A DNA stretch of 64,000 nucleotides from Pyxidicoccus parkwaysis (GTDB lineage: Bacteria; Myxococcota; Myxococcia; Myxococcales; Myxococcaceae). The stretch's first letter is position 1. Each line of letters opens with the position of its first letter. Shown here one piece after another: positions 1 through 8,380 of the stretch. Position numbers and translations under genes: made by a program. The stretch is from the NCBI RefSeq assembly GCF_017301735.1, contig NZ_CP071090.1:9600001-9664000 (forward strand), read 5' to 3'. The notes beneath the pieces were generated by a model that did not search any database, was not told where the DNA came from, and saw nothing but the letters and a program-made list of their open reading frames with translations.

Positions 1-18
1 GCTGCTCAGTTCAACTGG

Positions 19-498
19 CTATGCCTCGAGGAGCCGGGGCGATAGCTCATCAGAGCGCAGAGACAACATGAAGGCATCCATGTTCTCGGCCAGGACGTAG
101 ACGTTTGTCTCATCTTCACGTGCGTGGGCATCCCAGTAGACGACCCGCCCCACGGAATTTCCTGCAACTTCCAAGCAGACCTTGTCGGCGCCTTCTGTCG
201 TGGCAATTGGAAGCAATCCCGTGGGAATGCGTCCCCTGAAGACCTTGAGGTTCCAGTCGAGATTGCACGACTCAACAGGGTCGTTCAGCCCGAAGAAAAA
301 GTGGATTCGACCAAACGGGTTTCCGCTCAGGCCGTTGATCACGAAGAGGTCGCGCTCAGGTCGTCCGCCATTCGTTGCCAACAAGAACTCTCGAAAACAG
401 GTGGGAAGTCTGACTCCGCACTTCTCTTCAAATGACCGAAGCGCCTCCTCGGTCAGCGGAGGCCCGCCCTCGGATGTCCGCACGAAGTGAGCCATCAT
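19..498 (-). CDS. SMI1/KNR4 (SUKH) family protein
   Basis: A 159-residue cytoplasmic protein with the look of a SUKH/SMI1-KNR4 domain: an N-terminal helix (LTEEALRSFEEKCGVRLP), then the family's 'P..FREFLLATNGGRP' segment, an 'INGL' strand and 'LLPIATTEGADKVCLEV', the usual SUKH core order. The domain fills the whole protein. In bacteria SUKH proteins are commonly immunity proteins against polymorphic toxins, but no toxin partner is visible beside it inside the window (the left flank is cut). Two ATGs in tandem (498 and 495) follow AGGAGG; spacing favours the second. Family assignment is fairly sure; the immunity role is inference. Confidence 0.72.
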   Translation of the reverse strand: MMAHFVRTSEGGPPLTEEALRSFEEKCGVRLPTCFREFLLATNGGRPERDLFVINGLSGNPFGRIHFFFGLNDPVESCNLDWNLKVFRGRIPTGLLPIATTEGADKVCLEVAGNSVGRVVYWDAHAREDETNVYVLAENMDAFMLSLRSDELSPRLLEA

Positions 499-618
499 TG
501 GCCTCCTGCGAAGCCACCAGTGTGCCCGGTCCGGGCATGGATATCAGTCCCCCCACCTCTCAGCGCGCATCACTCCCTCATTTCAATGGGAGCAAGGCTA
601 CCCGCGACAGGTCCAGCG

Positions 619-1104
619 TCAGAGCCCCAGTCCTTCACGAATCCGCTTCACCACCTCCTCCGGCGGAGGCGTCACGTCCACCCGGAGCGCATTCGCCGGC
701 AGCTCCAGCGTCTCGAGCTGGCTGTCCAGCAGCGACGGCGGCATGAAGTGCCCGTGGCGCTGCGCCAGCCGGCTCGCCAGCACCTCGCGCGGCGCGTCCA
801 GGTACACCCACCGCATCCGCGCCGGGTCCACCTCCAGCACCTGGCGGTAGGACGCCTTCAGCGCCGAGCACGCCACCACCAAATCGTCCCCCTGCTTCAG
901 CGCCGCGCCAATCAGCCCCGACAGCATCCGCAGCCACGGCCAGCGGTCCTCGTCCGTCAGCGGCACGCCCGCCGCCATCTTCGCGATGTTGGACTGCGGG
1001 TGCAGGTCGTCTGCGTCCACGAAGCGCCAGCCCAGCGACGCCGCCAGCGCGCGGCCCTCCGTCGTCTTCCCCGCGCCCGACACCCCCATGACGATGACCA
1101 CCAT
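619..1104 (-). CDS. gntK: Gluconokinase (GntK type)
   Basis: A 161-residue cytosolic kinase, the normal length for GntK-type gluconate kinases, which phosphorylate D-gluconate to 6-phosphogluconate. The P-loop GVSGAGKTT lies at residues 7-15, followed by the family features 'DADDLHP' (substrate region), 'L.DEDRWPWL' and 'ACSALK..YR' and a late 'QRHGHFMPPSLL.SQ' lid segment. The ATG at 1104 is chosen because GGAGGA lies just upstream and the P-loop then begins at the usual distance from the N-terminus; the longer reading frame upstream has no homology. It stands alone, with no gluconate permease or edd/eda genes nearby. Confidence 0.9.
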   Translation of the reverse strand: MVVIVMGVSGAGKTTEGRALAASLGWRFVDADDLHPQSNIAKMAAGVPLTDEDRWPWLRMLSGLIGAALKQGDDLVVACSALKASYRQVLEVDPARMRWVYLDAPREVLASRLAQRHGHFMPPSLLDSQLETLELPANALRVDVTPPPEEVVKRIREGLGL

Positions 1105-1276
1105 TGCGTGCGTCCTCCAGGCACCGTGAAACCGCCGGCCATCATTCGGCCCGGGCCCGTCGCGTGCCACCCCATTTGACGCCGAATGCCCACCTCCATA
1201 CGTCCTGGGAATGTCAGACCCGGCAGGTACTCTTCCTTTCGTCGCCGCGAGAGACGCGGCACGGAGGGGGAAGTTC

Positions 1277-2386
1277 ATGGCGGACATCGCGGACGGCCAG
1301 CAGGTGGAGCTCCAGGGTTCAGGCTCCAAGCCCTACATCCTCAAGAACACCGGCGGCGTGTACTCGTGCAACTGCCCCGCCTGGCGCAACCAGTCCATCG
1401 CGATTGAGCGCCGCACCTGCAAGCACCTGCGCAAGGTGCGCGGCGACGCGGCCGAGGACGCGCGCACCGGTGGCACCAGCACCGCTCCCGCCGCGAAGCC
1501 CGCGGCGAAGGCGAAGAAGGCCGGCGACTCGGCGGAGTCTTCCGAGTCCGCGGAGGCCGAATCCAAGGACAAGGCGCCGCCGCTGCTGCTCGCGCACTCG
1601 TGGGAGAACGACGTCGACCTCACCGACTGGTGGATGAGCGAGAAGCTCGACGGCGTGCGCGCGTACTGGGACGGCAAGCGCTTCTGGTCGCGCCTGGGCA
1701 ACGAGTTCTTCGCGCCCGCGTGGTTCACCGCGGGACTGCCGGACTTCCCGCTCGACGGCGAGCTGTTCGGCGGCCGCAAGCGCTTCCAGCGCACGGTGAG
1801 CATCGTCCGCCGGCAGGACCGCGGCAACGACTGGAAGGAGCTCTTCTTCGTCGCCTTCGACGCGCCGTCGGTGGACGCCGCTTTCGAGCAGCGGCTGGAG
1901 CACTGCCGCAAGTGGATGGAGGACGCGAAGCCCGCGTACGCGAAGTGGCACGAGCACGTGCGCTGCAAGGGCACGCCGCACCTGCGCGAGGAATTGGAGC
2001 GCGTGGAGGGGCTCGGCGGTGAGGGCCTCATGCTGCGCAAGCCGGGCTCGCGCTACGAGGCGGGGCGCTCGCACACGCTGCTGAAGGTGAAGAGCTTCAA
2101 GGACGACGAGGCGCGCGTGGTGGGCCACGTGGCCGGCGCGGGCCGGCACAAGGGCCGCCTGGGCGCGCTGGAGGTGGAGCTGCGCAACGGCAAGCGCTTC
2201 AGCGTGGGCACCGGCTTGTCGGACGCGGAGCGCGAGGCGCCTCCGGCCGTCGGCACCGTCATCACCTTCCGCTACCAGGAGCTCTCCGACGACGGCGTGC
2301 CCCGCTTCCCCTCGTACGTGGGCGTGCGCATCGACGCGGCCCCCTTCGCCGCTCCCGCGAAGGGCAGGTCCAAGGCCCGCGCGTAA
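1277..2386 (+). CDS. ATP-dependent DNA ligase with N-terminal SWIM zinc finger
   Basis: A 369-residue protein. Residues 20-52 hold a SWIM-type zinc finger (C31-x-C33, then C48-x-H50). After a low-complexity Ala/Lys/Ser/Glu linker (about 60-100) comes a compact nucleotidyltransferase domain with the ligase motif I around K123 (SEKLDGVRAYWDG), motif III/IIIa (FPLDGELFGG, 'FFVAFDAP'), motif IV 'GGEGLMLRKP' and motif V 'LLKVKSF', and then an OB-fold region. Members join nicks in duplex DNA through a ligase-AMP intermediate on the motif-I lysine. It resembles small bacterial ATP-dependent ligases; the replicative NAD-dependent ligase is presumably elsewhere. Start: ATG 1277 behind GGAGGGGG. The SWIM finger probably adds DNA or protein binding (inference). 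Confidence 0.88.
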   Translation: MADIADGQQVELQGSGSKPYILKNTGGVYSCNCPAWRNQSIAIERRTCKHLRKVRGDAAEDARTGGTSTAPAAKPAAKAKKAGDSAESSESAEAESKDKAPPLLLAHSWENDVDLTDWWMSEKLDGVRAYWDGKRFWSRLGNEFFAPAWFTAGLPDFPLDGELFGGRKRFQRTVSIVRRQDRGNDWKELFFVAFDAPSVDAAFEQRLEHCRKWMEDAKPAYAKWHEHVRCKGTPHLREELERVEGLGGEGLMLRKPGSRYEAGRSHTLLKVKSFKDDEARVVGHVAGAGRHKGRLGALEVELRNGKRFSVGTGLSDAEREAPPAVGTVITFRYQELSDDGVPRFPSYVGVRIDAAPFAAPAKGRSKARA

Positions 2387-2722
2387 GGGAAAGCCCCGGA
2401 GGCCCCCGGGGGCCACCTCGCGGTCCGCTGGCCGACGGTGCGTCGGCGTTGTGCCCGCTGGCGGAAGGCAGACAGGTTCAGCGAGCGGATGCGCGCACGA
2501 ATGCGCTGGACGAAACGCGCGCGCGCCGTCTTCTTGGAATCCGGCACATACAGCAGACGACCTCCGGAGCGGTGTGCGCTAGCGGTCATCGCAACGGTGC
2601 GAACCTTCGTCCTCGTACCGGAGGCCATCGCCCCGCGGAAGCGGGCGCGGTCTACAGAGCAACGGTGCACATCCCCCCTGCGGACACGGGAGGCCGCCTC
2701 CTGGTGTCTGCTTGAGCCGACC
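2387..2722. other. Intergenic stretch between ligase and kinase genes
   Basis: A 336-base stretch without a confident gene. The minus strand is open from about 2589 down to 2272, encoding a basic peptide rich in Arg ('LLYVPDSKKTARARF'), with plausible codon use but no convincing ribosome binding site, and it overlaps the end of the ligase gene. I do not call it as a gene; it is listed among the findings. Confidence 0.4.
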
Positions 2723-4117
<1,395 letters not shown>

Positions 4118-4158
4118 GCAGCACCGTCGTTCCCGAGGGCAGGCCGCGCACGGCTCCC

Positions 4159-4179
4159 GTACAAAATCCACCATTGTAC
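4159..4179. promoter_or_regulatory. Dyad GTACAA-N9-TTGTAC
   Basis: Perfect 6-base inverted arms separated by 9 bases, in an unusually AT-rich patch between the kinase gene and the Cys-rich lipoprotein gene, followed by a further CTGTAC at 4182-4187. The geometry (21 bp overall) is that of a dimeric regulator operator. No regulator can be assigned. Confidence 0.35.
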
Positions 4180-4188
4180 TTCTGTACA

Positions 4189-4214
4189 CGCGTTCCCTTC
4201 CCGACGGGAACGCG
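4189..4214 (+). terminator. Hairpin after the kinase gene
   Basis: CGCGTTCCC (4189-4197) pairs perfectly with GGGAACGCG (4206-4214) across an 8-base loop. It lies 71 bases after the kinase stop codon and 57 before the next start. No U-tract follows, so it is either a GC-type terminator or an mRNA structure. Confidence 0.4.
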
Positions 4215-4271
4215 GTTCCAGTGGCGTGCGAGGCTTCCAGGGAAATCGCAGTCCGTTAGCCTTTGCCTGTC

Positions 4272-5228
4272 ATGAACCACGAGGGTGCCCATCAGGGCTG
4301 GAGGTCCGTAGGGGCCGCGCGCGTCCTCAGCCTGCTGACGGTGCTGACGCTGCTGGCGGCGAGCGCGTGCCAGGACTCGGCGTCGGCGTCGGGGACGGCG
4401 CTGTACGTCACGGCGGAGTTCGACCCGCCGCTGCAGCTCACGCAGCTCCAGGTGTCCGGGGACGTGGAGGGCGACGGAGGAACCATCACCCCCACGCTGC
4501 TGCCGGACACGCCGGAGCGCCTGCTGCACAGTGGCGAGACGTTCCGCGTGCTGCTGCCGGACGCGCCGGACGGGGCCTGGGCCACGCTGCGAGTGGAAGG
4601 GCGGCTCAGCGCCCGGCCGGCAGCGGAGGGCACGGCGCGGGTGCGGGTGCACGCGGGACGCGAGGTGGATGTGACGGTATGGCTGGAGCCCACCAACTCC
4701 GGCACGTCGTCCTGTACGCACGACTGCGAGGGCTGCTGCCAGGAGGGCCGGTGCGTGTCCACGGCCTTCACCCGGTGCGGCGCGAATGGCGGGGCCTGCG
4801 AGGCGTGCGACCCGGACCGGGCCAGTGCCTGCGCGCCGGAGGGCTTCTGCGCGTGTGGCACGGGCAGCGCGTGCACCCGTCCCGAGGTGGACCGGTGCGT
4901 GGCGGGCGAGTGCCGCTGCGGCACGGGCCCCGCGTGCGGGCCGAACGAGAAGTGCCTCAACGGCCGCTGCTGGTGCGGCGACGGCAACGCGTGCGGCCTG
5001 GGTCAGGTGTGCCAGGGCGGTGAGTGCCGGTGCGGCGACGGCAACGCCTGCGATGTGGGCCAGGCGTGCATCAACGGCCGGTGCGGGTGCACGGCGGACT
5101 CCTGCGCCAGCGGGTGCTGCTCGGGCGACAAGTGCATGTCGGGCACCACGCAGAACCAGTGCGGCAAGGGCGGCGCGGCGTGCCAGCAGTGCCGCAAGGA
5201 GTGCACTGCGGACCGCGTCTGCAAGTAG
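4272..5228 (+). CDS. Cysteine-rich secreted lipoprotein
   Basis: A 318-residue exported protein. The N-terminus has a basic leader, a hydrophobic core and a lipobox-like end at C33 (LLAASAC), so a lipid anchor is likely. The first half is a beta-rich domain ('LYVTAEFDPPLQLTQLQVSGD'); from about residue 155 the protein is a chain of Cys-rich units of roughly 20 residues, each of the form 'C.CG.G.AC..G..C..G.C'. Such repeats are common in myxobacterial cell-surface lipoproteins, where they are usually disulphide-stabilised; no enzymatic function can be read from them. ATG 4272 is preferred over an in-frame TTG three codons upstream. Function unknown. Confidence 0.75.
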   Translation: MNHEGAHQGWRSVGAARVLSLLTVLTLLAASACQDSASASGTALYVTAEFDPPLQLTQLQVSGDVEGDGGTITPTLLPDTPERLLHSGETFRVLLPDAPDGAWATLRVEGRLSARPAAEGTARVRVHAGREVDVTVWLEPTNSGTSSCTHDCEGCCQEGRCVSTAFTRCGANGGACEACDPDRASACAPEGFCACGTGSACTRPEVDRCVAGECRCGTGPACGPNEKCLNGRCWCGDGNACGLGQVCQGGECRCGDGNACDVGQACINGRCGCTADSCASGCCSGDKCMSGTTQNQCGKGGAACQQCRKECTADRVCK

Positions 5229-5318
5229 ACGCGGGGCCGCGTGGCGACAGCGCCGCGCGGCCCCGACTCCAGCAGACGCGCGGCGGCAGGGCTCGCCACC
5301 ACGCGGCTCGGACACGAG

Positions 5319-6047
5319 CTACTGCTTCGGCTTCACATGCTCGTGCTTCTTCTCGGGCTGACCGGAGCCACCAACGCCGGTGGTCGGCTGGTCACCCCAG
5401 CCCGGCTCGAAGTACGCCTTCCACTTCCACCCGTCGTGGGTCTTGATGAGGAGCCCGGAGCTGCGGCCGACCCGCTTCTTCCCGCCCATCGTCATCGAGT
5501 ACTCGTCGGAGAAGCTGACGAGCGAGTCGGACAGCACGGTGAGGGTGCGGTTGTGCTTCAGGTCCTTGACCTCGGGCCCCTGCTCCATGGAGGGCTTCAT
5601 CGTCTGCGTGTACTTCTGCTCGTCGAACGCCTCGCCCTTGGGGACGCCCTTGCTGTCATCCGTCACCATGAAGATGGGGAAGTCGATGCGGGAGAGCGAC
5701 GCCTGGAAGTCGCGCCGCTTCATGATGTCGTCCTCCTCCTTGAGGAAGGCCTCGACGTCCTTCTTCGTCTTGGCCTCCTGCGTGGGCTTGCGGGTCCACG
5801 GTCCCATCTTGTCCATGTCCATGGGCTGGCCCGCGCCACCCGTGGCGGGCTGCCCCTCCTGCTGAGCGCTGTCCATGGGCTGGCCCGCGCCGACCGCGGG
5901 CTGCGCTCCCTTCTGAGAGCTGTCCATGGGCTGCTGCCCCGAGCCGCCAGTGGCGGGAGGAACGTCCTGCTGCTGCTGTTCCTCCTGGGCCCACACGGGC
6001 GCGGAGAGCACGAGCGACACCACACACACCGCGAATCGACGCATCAT
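5319..6047 (-). CDS. Secreted protein with Gln/Pro/Gly-rich repeats and a nuclear-transport-factor-2-like C-terminal region
   Basis: A 242-residue protein with a clear signal peptide (MMRRFAVCVVSLVLSAPVWA, cleavage after AQ/WA), then a low-complexity segment with three copies of a 'GQPMD' unit, then a folded region. The folded part begins with 'DVEAFLKEEDDIMKRRDFQASLSRIDFPIFMVTDDSKG' and ends in 'SSGLLIKTHDGWKWKAYFEPGWGD', a layout that resembles NTF2/SnoaL-like ligand-binding domains. The start is set by GGGGAGG just ahead of two tandem ATGs (6047, 6044). It probably acts in the periplasm or outside the cell. No pathway can be assigned; the neighbours are unrelated. Confidence 0.75.
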   Translation of the reverse strand: MMRRFAVCVVSLVLSAPVWAQEEQQQQDVPPATGGSGQQPMDSSQKGAQPAVGAGQPMDSAQQEGQPATGGAGQPMDMDKMGPWTRKPTQEAKTKKDVEAFLKEEDDIMKRRDFQASLSRIDFPIFMVTDDSKGVPKGEAFDEQKYTQTMKPSMEQGPEVKDLKHNRTLTVLSDSLVSFSDEYSMTMGGKKRVGRSSGLLIKTHDGWKWKAYFEPGWGDQPTTGVGGSGQPEKKHEHVKPKQ

Positions 6048-6151
6048 GAGTGACCTCCCCTTTTCGTCGCGGAGAAAGGTGGTGGCTTCCCACCTCGCGA
6101 CAAGAAGGGCCCCCAAGGCCGCCCACGACTGGAGGGCAGCGGAAGCGCGCG

Positions 6152-8233
6152 CTACTTCACGGTGAAGGGCCGCGACGCGCCGGAGTACGGCCGCACGCGC
6201 CCGTCCCAGCCGGACTTCCAGTTCCCCTCGTGGAGGAGCCGGTACGTGCCCGGCTCGGCGTCCGGAGGAATGTCCCACTCCACGGTGACGTGCGAGCACG
6301 CCAGCGTGGGCACGCAGTTCTCACGGCGCCACCGGTAGCGCGTGTCCCAGTCGCTGTCGTCCGCCACCTCGCGCCAGCGGCCGCCCGGCTCCAGCTTCTG
6401 CACGCGCAGGTAGGTGCCCTCCAGGTGCAAGTCATTCTTCGGGTGCCCGCCCCAGAAGGTGACGCTCACCGTGTCGCCCCGCGAGTAGGACGCGCGCGCG
6501 TCGGTGACGACGTCGCCGAAGTCCACCCACAGCAGCTTGTCGTCGAACACCACGCCGGGCTGGAAGCTCAACTGCGAGTAGCGCAAGTCGCGGGGCGTGG
6601 GCCCCGGCGGCACGGGCTGCCCGTCGCGCAGCGCCACGGCGAGCGCGTCGAAGCCCTGCTGGAGCGCGGCCAGCGTCCACGGGCCGAAGTGCGTGGACGC
6701 GCCCTCGTAGGCCTGGGCCGCGTACTCCTCACGCGTGGTGACGTAGCCCGAGTAGTCATTGGCGAGCCCGGCAATCACCACCTCCGTCACGCCCAGGGGC
6801 GCGAGCCGCTCCTGCACCGTGCGCCGCAGCCGGCGGCCGGACATGGTGGTGAGCTCGAAGGGCACCGCCACCAGCGCGAGGTTGCCCACGGTGACGATTT
6901 GCAGCGGCAGCACGTCCGGCGACCACGGGTACGGGCGCAGGCTGCCCATCTCCAACACGATGGGCTTCTCCGCCTGGCACGGCGTGGTGACGACGGCGCA
7001 GGTGAACTGGCTCCAGAGGTCGTGGATGGCGGCGCACGAAGCGCCCTCGGTGCCGAAGCCCGGCCCGTCCTCCGCGCCCGCTATCATGGACAGGCCAATG
7101 GCCGCGGTGCAGGTGCGGCGCGGCGTGCCGTCCGCGAAGGCCGGCGCCACATCCACCGAGTCCAGCTTCACGTAGGTGTGGCGGTAGTCCACGCCGCCGG
7201 TGAGGGGCGCGTTGGCGGTGGCCCACAGCCGCGCGGCGAACTCGTACTGGCGGCTGGCGGAAATCTCCGTGTCCTCGAAGTCATCAACGCCGCCGCCGTC
7301 GGTGCCGCCGAGGATGTTGGGCGTGACGTCACCCTCGTTGGAGTTGGCGAAGGCGGCCACGAAGCGGGCGCCACCGCCCCGGGGCCGCTCGCCGTGCTCG
7401 CCCTCGAAGAGGTACGAGGCCAGGCCCTTGTTGTCGCCGCTGATGAGCGTGTTGTCGTTGCCCATGGACGTGGCGTGCACGGCGAACCAGTTGATGAGGC
7501 CCACCTCGGTGCCGTCCGTGCGGGTGAAGCGCAGGAGCGTCATCCGCGTGTCCACGTCGGACGCGTACCGCGCGCGCTCCGCGGCCGGGTTGAGGCGGTA
7601 GGCCTCCGGCGAGCGGTTGCGGCTGGCGCCGAGCAGGTCGCCGGTGGCCATCCGCAGGGTGCCCTCGGCGAGGCGGCTGTCGGCGCGGACGATGGAGGTG
7701 ACGATGCCGGAGACGATGGCGTCGAAGTTCTGCGGCACGTAGCCGAACGTCGTCAGGTTGTAGAGCGTGTAGTGCGAGAAGCCGCCCGGCCCGGAGTGGG
7801 TGTGCGTGGCGCTCAGGAGGACGTTGTCGTCCGTGTAGCGGTCGCCGAAGCGCGCGCGCAATTTCTCCAGCACCTGCTGCTTCACGCCCTGGAAGACCAT
7901 GCCCAGGTCGGCGCTGACGAAGGCCACGCGCTTGCCATTGCACGGCGAGGCGATGACGAAGGCGCGCGAGCGGAGGCGCTGGTGGATGCCGGCCGTCTGC
8001 TGCTCCACCTTGCCGTAGCCCATCATCCCCACCTCGGCGGCGGGGCCGGTGATGTCGCCGGTGCCGGCGCCAATGAGGAAGCGCTGCTGGCCCGCGCACG
8101 CGCCCGTCAGGCCGGCCCCCGTCCCTTGAGAAGGAGGCGGAGAGGCGGGGCTGGCGGCCCCGGCCGCCGTGGCGAGCACGAGGGCGAGCACGAGTGACAG
8201 CCTGGCCTGGAGCCCGACATGGGGGGTGCGCAT
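6152..8233 (-). CDS. Neutral/alkaline ceramidase family protein
   Basis: A 693-residue secreted enzyme of the neutral ceramidase family, which hydrolyses the amide bond of ceramides to sphingosine and fatty acid. A signal peptide occupies roughly the first 27 residues. Family landmarks are 'LIGAGTGDITGPAAEVGMMGYG' near the N-terminus, the metal-site segment 'LLSATHTHSGPGG', 'NWFAVHATSMG' and the active-site region 'ANSNEGDVTPNILGG', followed by the C-terminal immunoglobulin-like domain. The family motif normally reads GDVSPN with Ser as nucleophile; here it is GDVTPN (codon ACG), so activity may be altered. Start ATG 8233 sits five bases after GGAGG. Myxobacteria make sphingolipids, which fits a lipid-turnover or predatory role (inference). 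Confidence 0.88.
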   Translation of the reverse strand: MRTPHVGLQARLSLVLALVLATAAGAASPASPPPSQGTGAGLTGACAGQQRFLIGAGTGDITGPAAEVGMMGYGKVEQQTAGIHQRLRSRAFVIASPCNGKRVAFVSADLGMVFQGVKQQVLEKLRARFGDRYTDDNVLLSATHTHSGPGGFSHYTLYNLTTFGYVPQNFDAIVSGIVTSIVRADSRLAEGTLRMATGDLLGASRNRSPEAYRLNPAAERARYASDVDTRMTLLRFTRTDGTEVGLINWFAVHATSMGNDNTLISGDNKGLASYLFEGEHGERPRGGGARFVAAFANSNEGDVTPNILGGTDGGGVDDFEDTEISASRQYEFAARLWATANAPLTGGVDYRHTYVKLDSVDVAPAFADGTPRRTCTAAIGLSMIAGAEDGPGFGTEGASCAAIHDLWSQFTCAVVTTPCQAEKPIVLEMGSLRPYPWSPDVLPLQIVTVGNLALVAVPFELTTMSGRRLRRTVQERLAPLGVTEVVIAGLANDYSGYVTTREEYAAQAYEGASTHFGPWTLAALQQGFDALAVALRDGQPVPPGPTPRDLRYSQLSFQPGVVFDDKLLWVDFGDVVTDARASYSRGDTVSVTFWGGHPKNDLHLEGTYLRVQKLEPGGRWREVADDSDWDTRYRWRRENCVPTLACSHVTVEWDIPPDAEPGTYRLLHEGNWKSGWDGRVRPYSGASRPFTVK

Positions 8234-8380
8234 ACGAGCCTCCGGGGCACCTGGGGTGGGTGCCACCACCGCACAAGGTGATGCCGGCCCCGTCACGCGT
8301 GCAGGGCCCACGCGCGTGCGTCGTCAAGAGGCCTACAGTCGCCGGACTTGCCCGCCGCGGCAAGCGTTACGGGCCACCAC

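Noticed and set aside
5740..5960. Repeats within the Gln/Pro-rich secreted protein as a possible CRISPR or DNA repeat
   Set aside because: They are protein-level GQPMD repeats inside a coding region with varying codons.
6050..8197. A 715-codon open frame opposite the ceramidase gene
   Set aside because: Arg/Ala/Val-rich shadow of the opposite strand without start signal or homology.
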